Source: Tubulanus polymorphus
Lineage: Eukaryota > Nemertea > Palaeonemertea > Tubulaniformes > Tubulanidae
Length of the DNA: 64,000 nt
Direction of reading: 5' to 3'
NCBI RefSeq assembly: GCF_964204645.1
Contig: NC_134036.1
Coordinates: 3,830,001-3,894,000 of the forward strand
Shown here piece by piece: positions 1 to 11,900 of the stretch; the first letter of the stretch is position 1; every line of letters starts with the position of its first letter. Both the position numbers and the translations under genes were made by a program. The notes under the pieces were generated by a model. The model was given only the letters and a program-made list of their open reading frames with translations, searched no databases and was not told the DNA's origin.

Positions 1-232
1 TATTGTTTGATCAAAAACTAAATTGAAAAAATTAAAAGCAAAGACGATGATCTCCTGCGGTTCAATTTCCGAATAACATTTCGCCTTTTGTCTTTTAAGG
101 AGTTCGGGTTTTAATCTTTCGATCTATCGGATCTCAACGTATTCTACTACGACGCGCTCAATTTCGAAGAGATCGAAAAACATTATGCCCTTCGATTTGT
201 TATTCTGTGTCCTGCTTTTCCGACATCATGCG

Positions 233-233
<1 letters not shown>

Positions 234-317
<84 letters not shown>
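234..317. repeat. (AT)n microsatellite
   Basis: Uninterrupted alternating A/T, about 42 dinucleotides. Its translations (Ile-Tyr runs) are not genes. Confidence 0.99.
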
Positions 318-320
<3 letters not shown>

Positions 321-2353
321 TAGTACACCAGATTCATCCTGGCTTCGGGCGGATATTTTTGCGAAATTTGCGAATGAGGCTGAAAGAAATTGATACATCG
401 TTTCTCAGTGTTCTGCCGAGTGGCCAAAAGTTGACCCGGCGGGCCGCCTATCTTCCATGTACATTACTTTATGTACATTACTTTTTTTTCATCAAATAAC
501 GATCAAGCTTTACAAGACGAGGGCTCAGATGCGCAGTCGCGAATTTAAGTCCAAAAGTTGACTTAAATTGTGGTCCGCAATTTTCCCATTCATTTTCTCT
601 GGTTTCCGTTACGAGACCCTTATTTTTCGAACTGTCTGCCACTAGTGTGTCCGTCTGTTTTTCAGCTACTCATCTTCGTAAATAGTGGGTCGATCTTGAT
701 GAAACCCGGGTATAATATCGGTAAGGGGGTCTAGTTGCGCGGTGCGAAAAATGGACCCAGTGCGCCACCTAGCGGCAAAACTATATGCACTAAATCTCTG
801 TATAACTCGAAGGTGACCTCCTCACAACACAGAGGAACGCGGTCGAAACGCACACGTCAGTGACGACGGATTCGAGCCTGAATCCGAGAGAACCGTTGTC
901 GCTTGCGGTATGTCAATACTATTTCATAGCATAAAGCGCGACACAGGCTCGTAATGTCAAGTATCGAACGCGTGTACCCTTATAGATGAAGCTTCTCGGG
1001 GGAGACGATATATACACATGCAATACACATCGTCTACTTGATCTAGGGTGCACCCATTACATTCTGGCATGCTGCTTGTATCGGGGGGCAAACAACCTGC
1101 AGACAACAGTTCGCTAACCCGCGCGATACACAAGAAAACCACTTAACCGTCTTAAAAGTAACAATGCCTTCGCTTTCTTTTTCGAGTTTTTTTTTCGCGA
1201 AAAACGCGATGTTGAGTTTTTGTAGGAAAAATTCGGCGCTCGCTGATCTGTATGTACGCGGAAAAGCCTTTTTAGCGAGGGGGGTGGGGGGCATTTTCGA
1301 GTTCAACGCAGGGGTGGCCACTTTTATTTCGACCAGCTTTTTCCCCCGACTATTCCCTGACATGCGCGCGTTGTTTTCCCTGACTTGATCTGCTAAGAAT
1401 CTAATCAACTAACTCAGTCAAATACGTTAGACATTGACAGAAAATGCTTGATTTTACGCGCGATCTTGCAATCCCAACAAACTTATCCTTAAGCTTTTTT
1501 TTAGAAAATGACCACGACTTTTATTTTTAAGTACTAAAAAGTTTCCCGATTTCCAGGTTAGACAGTTGGCGGACCGCATCGAAAAATCGCTTTCGCTGCG
1601 CAAAAATCAGAAATTCGACCGAGTTTTTCAACGCGCCAGGGAAAAAGTCACTCCACTCCGCAACTGAGACTTTTAAAAACGACGGGTTTAAAAAAGCAAA
1701 TACACCGGTACATATATACAATAGAGTCGAACAATAGATTTTAAAATCAGCTGATGAAACATCTGCGCCTTCGAAATTTATTTCCATTTTAAAAATCTAT
1801 ATTCAATATATATATTATATATTTACATTCATATTTATATAAACCAATTCAACGATATATATATATATATATCTATATAATACTGGACTTATAGAAATAG
1901 GCGACGTGTGCCTCGTAATCCTAAATGAGAGCATTGAACTGGATTTTATTTATTTTTTGTTCAATTCGCTACTCGGTTACCTCGCACTGACTGTCAGCGA
2001 GGACAGCGATTGAAAAAAAGAAACTTTAGAAAAACCACTGAACCGATTTAAAGCCGAAACTTCTCCGTGAAACTGGATCCTGACAAGTCAGCTACGGTAT
2101 GAAAGTCCTCGATTATTTTCAATTTGAATTCGAATTTGAACGAGCAAATTTGTTCTCTCTGAAAAAAAGTGTTGGCGTTCTTGCCAGAGCGGCGGCGTTA
2201 AAAAGGAGATGGCAGCGTTATAGCGGACTTCGACTGCGTTTCGAATACACTGCTTTTAGAGGTTCAAATTCTAACACAAATCGCCAATAGCTATAATGCT
2301 GCTTAGTTGATGACGATACATCCAGGGATAAGAAGTCTAACCTAAGGCTAACA

Positions 2354-2545
2354 AATAATACCTCGTCTCTCCTAATCGGCCGGGTCATTTTTAAAACTAA
2401 AACAAATTTTGTAATCATTTAGCTTTTATGGTGTCTGTTATTGTTAGCTTGACCGTGATTTGACAAAAAAAAAGTAATACATAAGCAGCCGGCCGGCCGG
2501 GTCAACTTTTAGGCTCAGCAGAAAATGAGAAACAAGGTATCATTT
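2354..2545. mobile_element. MITE-like palindromic element, family A
   Basis: About 200 bp flanked by inverted ends ATACCTTGTTTCTC / GAGAAACAAGGTAT, with internal GGCCGGCCGGGTCAACTTTT and GGCCGGGTCATTTTT. No coding capacity. Further copies: 22200-22398, 52738-52934 and, reversed, 59379-59583. Confidence 0.75.
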
Positions 2546-3490
2546 GCTTTTTAGCCTAAGACAAAATTTACTGGTCCGCTGAAGTTCGTTGTAACGAGGG
2601 TTCCGCCTTAAACAGCACTTGAACACATGATGATAAAACAGAAAAACACCTTGTTCGTTTGTATACATTAAACCGACTTAAAAACTAATAATAAATATGT
2701 ATATATTCATATAAAATTCAAATAAAACATGCACAAGATACATCAACGCGAAGCCTATTTTCAAAAGAAAAATAAAACAGTTTTAACGACCAGTTTGATG
2801 ATGAATATCAGGAGATCACATTGAAAATGGACGGATTCAAGCGTTCGGGTGAAATCGCTGTAGATATGAACCTAATATGATTACGTCATGGGGGTGTAGA
2901 TTACCGGGTGTATGCGTCTTTTTTGAATCGAATATTTCGGTACATCGTTTGACGACGTCATAGGAATGCGTTATACGTGTATATTTTTATAATGACGATG
3001 ATGTCAGAGGGGGACTTATGCGGGGGCAGCCATACTTCCTGGAATAGGCTATGTGATTAGAACGGGGGGATTTGTGGAAGGTGCCATCTTCGAAATGAGA
3101 ATGCTCGATGCACCTCACATCGCGGGAAGGGTCCAGAGCCACGTGTCAGCAGCAATGGGTCGGTGCGTTGATGATGTCGAACCCCTTACAGGTAGAAGGC
3201 TCGGAATCTGTTGCATCGTGTTTGCGGTTGCAGTTGCGGGCCGGTGCGGGGCACATGTGCAACCGCAGAAGTACACACACGCGATACTCGGAACAGAGTC
3301 ATCAATATCGACAGCAACCGCACGTGACTATACTACAATACATGTACTCTAACCACAAATTACACGGATTCGTCCGATCACTTGTAGTAAATACGTGGAA
3401 AGGTTCTCCCGTTACAAGCGCGCACTTCAGAGTAAAACATCTGGATAAAGCACTGAATTAATTTGTATGCTTGGCAATTATACCAACACA

Positions 3491-4690
3491 GTGCAGGGTT
3501 CAGTAACTGAAAGGTTGTTTAATGTAAAGCAGTGTTCAAATACCGCGGTACAGGGGTCAGTTACTGAAAGGTTGTTTAATGTAAAGCAGTGTTCAAATAC
3601 CGCGGTACAGGGGTCAGTTACTGAAAGGCTGTTTAATGTAAAGCAGTGTTCAAATACCACGGTACAGGGGTCAGTTACTGAAAGGCTGTTTAATGTAAAG
3701 CAGTGTTCAAATACCCCGGTGCAGTCGTCAGTTACTGAAAGGTTGTTTAATTTAAAGCAGTGTTCAAATACCGCGGTACAGGGGTCAGTTACTGAAAGGC
3801 TGTTTAATGTAAAGCAGTGTTTAAATACCGCGGTACAGGGGTCAGTTACTGAAAGGCTGTTTAATGTAAAGCAGTGTTCAAATACCGCGGTACAGGGTTC
3901 AGTTACTGAAAGATTGTTTTATGTAAACCAGTGTTTAAATACCGCGGTACAGGGGTCAGTTACTGAAAGGTTGTTTAATGTAAAGCAGTGTTCAAATACC
4001 CCGGTGCAGGGGTCAGTTACTGAAAGGTTGTTTAATATAAAGCAGTGTTTATATACCCCGGTACAGGGTTCAATTACTGAAAGGTTGTTTAATGTAAAGC
4101 GGTGTTCAAATACCGCGGTACAGGGTTCAGTTACTGAAAGATTGTTTAATGTAAACCAGTGTTTAAATACTGCGGTACAGGGATCAGTTACTGAAAGGTT
4201 GTTTAATGTAAAGCAGTGTTCAAATACCGCGGTACAGGGGTCAGTTACTGAAAGGTTGTTTTATGTAAAGCAGTGTTCAAATACCGCGGTACAGGGTTCA
4301 GTTACTGAAAGGTTGTTTAATGTAAACCAGTGTTCAAATACCGCTGTACAGGGGTCAGTTACCGAAAGATTTTTTGATGTAAACCAGTTTTTAATTCCGT
4401 GGTACAGGGGTCAGTTACTGAAAGGCTGTTTAATGTAATCCAGTGTTTAAATACCGCGGTACGGGGGTCAGTTACTGAAAGGTTGTTTAATGCAAACCAG
4501 TGTTTAAATACCGCGGCACAGGGGTCAGTTACTGAAAGATTGTTTAATGTAAACCAGTGTTTGAATACCGCGGTACGGGGGTCAGTTACTGAAAGGTTGT
4601 TTAATGTAAACCAGTGTTTAAATACCGCGGTACGGGGGTCAGTTACTGAAAGATTGTTTAATGGAAACCAGTGTTTGAAATACAAAAGTA
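3491..4690. repeat. 57-bp minisatellite, about 21 copies
   Basis: Unit contains CAGTTACTGAAAGGTTGTTT and GCAGTGTTCAAATACCGCGG. Because 57 is divisible by 3, both strands stay open over long stretches (plus strand 3467-4438, reading 19-residue repeats with SVTERLFNVKQCSNTAVQG). No start context, signal or homology supports a gene. Confidence 0.97.
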
Positions 4691-5999
4691 CATGAGGTCA
4701 GTCGTTTGAAGGTTGTTCCATGTTTACCGGTGTCTAAATAACTCGGTATTTGGTGTAATTTCTAGACTATTGCATTGTTCGGTTTATTATGCCAATTACT
4801 ATTATGTCTGATTGCCCGTTGTTAATGCGTATTTCTAATATCGGGTTCTTCGCACTTTAAACGCGAAACAATTCGTGTCTATACGAACATTAACAACGAA
4901 TATTTCACGAACAATTTTTTTTCCCCTGACGAACAAAAATGACGTATACATGATACGAATAATAATTTCATACACCAAAAAAGTATATCCAGGCAACAGT
5001 CACCGAACGACCTAGTTCCGTAGCTGTGAATTTGACTCGGGATTTGACTCGGGAGTCGACTCTCTGAAGTTGAACTTGCTATAATATACAGAGTTAACTA
5101 TAAACTCGAAACTGTGGCACTGGGTCTACAATGAATATAACCAATTGACGAATTACGCGGAAATGCCCCGCACATCCAGGTGTCCGGCAGGTGTCTATCG
5201 AGTGCCTGGTGTGTCAAGCAAACCATTTTGAGGTCTAGTGCACGCATCTGGCACCAAGCTTGCGTTTTGGCATTATATACGAAAAAAATCTCCGATCCTA
5301 TGGGATTTGCAAAATATGAATAGTCAATAATACCGCCCTTGAATTTGCATCTTTTTAAAAGTTGGATTCGGTGTTACATTACATGCGCTTTAGTAGCAAT
5401 GTAACAGCATTATCGTAGATATCAAGTTACATTAATCCGTTTACCGTTGAAATACAGTGATCTAAACAGCTATGTAACAGCACAGTCGATGCTCAAGTTA
5501 CATTATCCTTGCATCTGTAGAAATACGCCTGCCCACACAGCAAAGTAACAGCACTCTACAGATTGAAATGAAATCAGCCCGATGTTACGATTTTTTTAGT
5601 AACAGGGGCGGATCTAGGGTCTGACTCAGGAGGGAATGCATCCCCAAAATAGGGGATCACATATCACGAAATTGAATGGGCACCCCGGAAAGAAAGCTCA
5701 ACGGAAAACATTTACTAGTTTCTAGAAATACAGCTTAAATGAAATTCAATAGGACAAGCGTTACATGAATTTAAACTTTTGTGGGTAGCGATTTAAATTT
5801 CATGGCAACTTGACGTTTTAGGGAGGGAGGGGTTGCGCGCTCTCCTTACACCCCCTAGGGTCCGCCCCTGAGCAACACGTTCTGAAAACTGAACACATAC
5901 GAGTCGAGGAAACAGTTTATCCTCCTAAACAGTCACGCAATCAATGAATAGACTGTAATAATTAAAAACATCCAGACACTATAAAACATGTAAGCGGTG
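4691..5999. other. Gene-free flank downstream of the kinase gene
   Basis: Holds a degenerate tandem stretch (5371-5610) built on AGTTACATTA / TGTAACAGCA and a palindromic element (5603-5871). A TTTATT at 4783 (AATAAA on the minus strand) is a distant, uncertain polyadenylation signal for the kinase gene. Confidence 0.55.
5603..5871. mobile_element. Palindromic element with GGGGCGGATC ends
   Basis: Ends AGGGGCGGATCTAGGG and CCCTAGGGTCCGCCCCTG are inverted copies about 270 bp apart; the inside is AT-rich and non-coding. A related copy is at 36065-36354. Confidence 0.7.
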
Positions 6000-8900
6000 T
6001 CATTGTATTATGCAGACTTTGCTTTCTTTTTGAGCTGCCGGTGCGCTGGCTAGTTTCTTCGTCGTCGTCTGCGTTCGGTTGAACGTCCAGTGGCTGTTTC
6101 CGGCTGTTCGTTGGTCTTTGATTCGCTGTTCGCGAGCGTTCATTCTCATCTGTTCCGATTGAACTTTCAGAAGTTGTTCCTACGCGAATGAATGAATGAA
6201 TGAATGAATGAATGAATGAAATTACAGTTTATGTCAGTTCATATTGAAAGTTATTCAGAATGAGAAGGTCGTCGTAAATGACTAATCAGAATTTTACTGA
6301 ATCGTTGAAGTTATTGAGAATGAGAAGGTCGTCGTAAATGACTAATCATAATTTTACTGAATCGTTGAAGTCATTGAGAATGAAGTCGTCGGTAGTAACT
6401 AATCATAGTTTTACTGAATCCTTGAAGTTATTGAGAATGAGAGGGTAGTCATCAGTAACTAATCACAATTTGACTGAATCCTTAAAGTTATAGAGAATGA
6501 GAAGGTCATCATTGGTAACTAATCATATTTTGACTGAATCCTTAAAGTTATTGAGAATGGGTAGGTCGTCATTAGTAACTAATCATAATTTTACTGCACC
6601 GTTGAATTTATCGAGAATGAGACGATCGTTGTTAGTAACTAATCATAATTTTCTGAATAATCTTATTGAATCGCTGAATTTATCGAGAATGAGAAGGTTG
6701 TTGCTAATCATAATTTTACTGAATCGTAGAAGCTATCGAGAATGAGAAGGTCGTCGATAATTTTACTGAACGACATCTTCGATAGCAACTAATGAAGATT
6801 TCGTCGTTACCGCATCACTAACCTGTAATTCTAATACTAGATTATAGTTATCTTTCAGTTTCATGTTCTGCTCGCTGAATTGTCCGCGCAGAGAATCGAT
6901 CTCGTTGAGCAGCTGTTTCTCGCGTTGTTTCGCCATCTCCTCCGACTCGCGGCGCAGTTGCTCCTTCTGGCGGTCGTGCTCCTCCTCCATTTGGCGCAGG
7001 CGCGTTTCGATGTTCATTTTCTCGGCCTTCAAACGCTCGAGCTCGCTCTGCAAAAGTATCGCGTCCCAAGAGGAAAAAAAAGAGGTGAAAACCGCGCGGA
7101 GAGATCGGCGGCGGGGCGGGTGTACCCTAGCTACTGCGTAAGCCGAACTGCGTATTTTCTTTTTTATAGTTAGGTAAAAATAAAATTATGAAACGAAAAC
7201 GTTTTTTCGAAAAAAGAAAGACAATGACTTTTTGTCGGTTAGCTTGAAAAAATTGAAAAGAAAAATCTCTATTCTCGTCGAGAACCGGACACCGTTAACT
7301 TAAAGATCCGAGACAAATTTTTGGTCTCTAGAATTCGAGCCGATTAAATTGATTATTCGATGTTTTCGTAATTACCCAGGGCCTGGTTTCATAGACTGAG
7401 TATCGAAGTTATCCCTAGGGGTAAATCCTCAATCTGAGTAACAACCACCATGGTTACAATGAGAAACCATGGTAATAACTGACAAATTTCAAAATGTTCC
7501 CGGAGACTATTTTTCTTCCACATCTATAAAACCCAGCCCAGTTGTATAGCCGCACAAACAGATCGTGCCTCGTAAAATAGCTCCGAATTCCCCGTAAAAT
7601 AAAAAGAAATCATCCGCATTGAACCGGCTCTACTACTGCCGTCGTCGTCGTGCGACCACTCACCTGTATCATGTCCTCTTTTGAATGACGCAGCGACGTT
7701 TTACATTGCGAGCGAATTTTCTGCAGCGGTTTCTGAGACGGCGTCGGACTGGTTCTACCCTTGTATGCGCCTGCGCCGCCAGTCAGCTTACGAACACCGG
7801 ACGCCGGACAAACGCTGATCTTCGCCATCTTTTCGTCGACGCTCCCGCTGCGAATAGGCAATAGAAATTATTGTGAGTGAATTATATAATTTCACTGAAT
7901 TGCTCGAGTTTTGAGAATCATAATTTTACTGAATCGTTGAAGTTATCGAGAATGAGAAGGTCGTCATTGGTAACTCATCGGAATTTTACTGAATCGTTGA
8001 AGTTATCGAGAATGAGAAGGTCATCATTAGTAACTACTCGTAATTTTACTGAATCGTTGAAGTTATTCAGAATGAGAAGATCTTTAGTAACTAATCATAA
8101 TTTTACTGAATCATTGAAGTTATCGAGAATGAGACGATCGTTGTTAGTAACTAATTATCATTTTACTGAATCGTTGAAGTCATTGATATTCACCTGGCGC
8201 CGATAGTTTCCGATGAGGAACTTGATGATAGCGGGTTGACCGGCGTGAATTCGATCATTCTACGGCAATCGTCACCGGACGGCGCTGTAACACCCTCGCA
8301 CACTAGTTCCTCGCCCGGATGGTGACGATGTTTCGATTTATGTTTATCTAAAGAAAAAGAAAATGCAATGCCTACCTAATAAATGTCTGGTGTTTGTAGT
8401 TCATTTGTGAAGTACTGAACACATGTGAAGTGTCGACAATCAGATTTCGAAACTGATGAGGAAATGTCAGATGTTTGTAGTTCATTTTTGATCAAAAATG
8501 TGAAGGTGAAGCACTTAACACGTATGAACTGTGGAAGGTCAGATTTCAGAAGTGTGATATCATGTCTAATGTCTGGTGTTCGTAGTTCATTTTCGATTAA
8601 AAATTTTCTCAGGTGAAGCACTGAACACGTGTGAACTGTAGACGATCATTTTTCGAAATTGTGATGAAATGTCGGTCTGGTGTTCGTAGTTCATTTTCTA
8701 ACAGAAATGTGGGTGATGTGCAGAATCCGGGCTGTAGATTGACACTAACATTAAATCATCTTTCAGGAATCTACTTAACCCTTTCAGAGCTGACCGATAA
8801 ATACCGTGGACCCAGTTCCACAGTTCCGAGTTAAAATTTGACTCCGAGTTAAAACATTGAAAATGAACTAATTTTAACAGGGAGTTAACTCTAACTCACA

Positions 8901-11900
8901 ACTCTGGAACCGGATCCCGAAATGCTGGAGATAATTTGAAAATCTAAAAAAATAACACCCCCATCGCGTTGAATAACGGGCATACTGTTAACTACTAATA
9001 TTTTACTATGTTTGAAAGGCGCTGCCATCTTTCCTTAAAAATAAAATCTAATTACTGATTACATCAATACTCCCTGTTGCGGTGTACTTGCAAAGTCCAT
9101 CGCCGATTTATACACCGCACTGCGGTGTAGCTGCACTGAATTGGTCGATATGACTATGTTATAAGCATACACACCTTGTTTACTGTGATTACTGTGATAA
9201 GCCGAGTCAATACCGGTCGACGACCGCCGAGTCGTCCTCGTTTCGGTCGACTGTATCTCCGACGACGCCAGCTCTTGACGGATCCAAGTCGGTATCTGAA
9301 AAGAACCCAAAAAGAAAAATCGTGAAAAAGCATTTCGGGCAAAAACTATATCAGGGGCTGCAGTTGCTGTAAAGTCGGTTAAAGATAACCGGCGGATAAA
9401 TGCCATAGTAACAATGAACTTTTGATTGTCACTCTAAGCAACTTTTGAGCTACTGGCCCCAGACTGTCACTGGTTCATTTGGGATCAAATTTCCTTCTCA
9501 GCCACGCTGAAGTGGGCACTCCGACAGGTATGGGCATCAACTTAATTAGACGACAGAACCAGCTCTAACTATTCCTTTTTAGACTATGAATTCTATTCGT
9601 AATATAGATTTTCGTTAAAATCACTCGCTCCTAGCGCCACCTATTTGTTGCGGTGCGTATGAATAGTTCCGGAGCGTGTTCATTAAGTTATAGCAGCCTC
9701 AGCTTTGACTAGTTCGCCACCTACCAAATTACAACGAGTTCGTGTCAGCTGCCAGCAGAATGCGCCTGAGGCTAATGAGCAAAATGATGATATTCAAAAC
9801 AGTTCATTCTGACAGTTTCAAAGTTTTTCAAACTACACTTAATGATCAGATCACCGAAAAAAGTTTAGTCAAAATGAACTGTTTAATAAGGGCGCCCACT
9901 TTCCTCCCATATGCAAATTCCCTGAGTTTTCGCTGATTTTCTCCGCGAAACTACACAAAATCCACACCGTGCGAATCCGGGAAATTTCTAGGTTTAAAAT
10001 GTTACAATTCATTCATTTTTCCTTGAATCACTTACAGATAAACAAACATTAACATTATCCGAATTCCCCGAGCTTTCCAGGTTTTTGGCACAATTTATCA
10101 AATTCACTGAGTTTTCCAGAGGTTTTCCAGGACTGTCAGAGGCCACCCCATTCAGATATCATCAACTGCAGGTTTTACTCATTAACTTCGATGAAATCCC
10201 GAGATCAATATCAATCAGTCGCGTGTGAACCTATCGTCTGCTGTCCAGCCGAACTAGACGAATGAAGAAGAGTTTTAAAGTTTTATCGTCGCTCACCGTT
10301 CCCATCGTGTCGATCTCCGACGTCTCCGACGAGTACTCGTCGCCGCCCTCGCGACTCGACAGCGAATGATTCGGCTTCGTCGTGTCGGGCAGCGGCAGCA
10401 CGTTCGAGCTGCTGACCCGTCGACGGAAACTTTTCTTCTTTCGATTCCTGCAACGTGACACACGCAACACGCAATGAGTACCGTTTAAAAATACAGGAAA
10501 ACCCAATTATGTACTTCCATTTAAAAATATTCTGTGAACTCGACCGCCGATCACACAACTATATATGTACTTCGATTTCCGATTTCAAAATTAAACCGCC
10601 TGTTTCGCTCCCGGCAGGTGTGGTGGGTTTGTAAGGGACACTCAATCAAAAAAATCAAACGGAATTTACCAACCAACTGAATAAATAACGGGGACAATCC
10701 CTATTTTAAGATCGAAAAAGAAAAAAAAAAAACATCTCAGTTAGGTTTCCTACGAATCGGTCGTTCCTGGATACAAGTGTTTTTAATAAGTTGTAAAAGA
10801 GAAAATTTCAAATTTCCAGGAATTGTCTGCAACACTTTCATACCTCAATTACAGGAGACTCATCCTTAATCTCTAGTGTTTATCTCAGTACACTGGTAAT
10901 TTAGTGGTTTTGTAAGGAAGTGTTTATCCTATACACTACCAGGGGCCAGTTGCTCAAAAGTTGGTTAAAGATAACCGGTGGATAAATACCATAGCAACAA
11001 TGAAATTTCAATTGTCACTATGTTAACTATCCACTGGTTAACTCTAGCCAACTTTCGAGCAACTGGCCCCAGGTCACTAAACTTGTTTTTTCATTTGGTA
11101 ACCGCCTAATTGGGTCGAGAATAAATCCTGGTTCCAACTGTACACACATCATATACCGGGTAATTGCCTACTTTTCAAAATTGAACGCGTTACAGGCATT
11201 TTGTTCAAATTAAAGGAGTTTCAAGCGACTTTAAAACATTTTCTGTTAATAAGAGGTATGATATAAGATTTGATGAGGTGGGCCACCAAAATCCTGACTC
11301 ACTTGGAGTGAGCTTACGGGTTTGAATCCTGCTGTAACCATTTTGTGAAGTAGACGAAAAGAGAGTCAAGGTGGTTTGGGGCGACTTGAGGAGTGATAGG
11401 CGCAACTTTTGACCATATATACATGGAGAACGCCGGTGGATTGCAAGTATTTTTCGAATTCATCATTCTCGGATTTGTTGTTTCTACTCACCGCCGTTTC
11501 GGGGGTGGAGCCGTCGTTTCGACTTGCACGAACAGGTTTTCGCCGTGGCAGATGAAGTTCGATAGACTGACGCTCTCCAGTTGTTGTTGATCGGCGCCTT
11601 GCGGTGGCGCTTTCGACATCAACCTGCAGTCAAAATGAGAACAACACGACGATGACGATGATGTCATAGGTGCTTTATAGCGATACCGATCTATGGATTT
11701 ATAGAGGAAGCCATGAGCTAAACGCTCGCAGTACCGTAGAATATGCGTCGGAAACAGAATCAGTTCCTGATCTTCGCGATTCAACGAGAAATCCTTGTCT
11801 AAATTCGTCACGCTCGGCGTACGCAGCGGCGCGCTACCTACGAAAAAAATTTAAAAAAACAGCCGAAAATTATTGATGTGTGAAAAAAATAAATGATAAT

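Larger units (their letters stand above)
1..3490. other. Gene-free left flank
   Basis: No exon with homology or good splice context seen. It holds the AT microsatellite (234-317), a fragment near 512-575 of the TTGCACAGTC family, a fragment near 1310-1420 of the CCCTGACTTGATCTGCTAAG repeat, short AT runs near 1855-1875 and a MITE-like element (2354-2545). Confidence 0.6.

Noticed and set aside
183-499. Ile-Tyr-repeat proteins on both strands
   Set aside because: Translation of the AT microsatellite.
3467-4438. 323-codon open frame of 19-residue repeats as a gene
   Set aside because: It is the 57-bp minisatellite; the complementary strand is open too, and there is no splice, signal or homology support.
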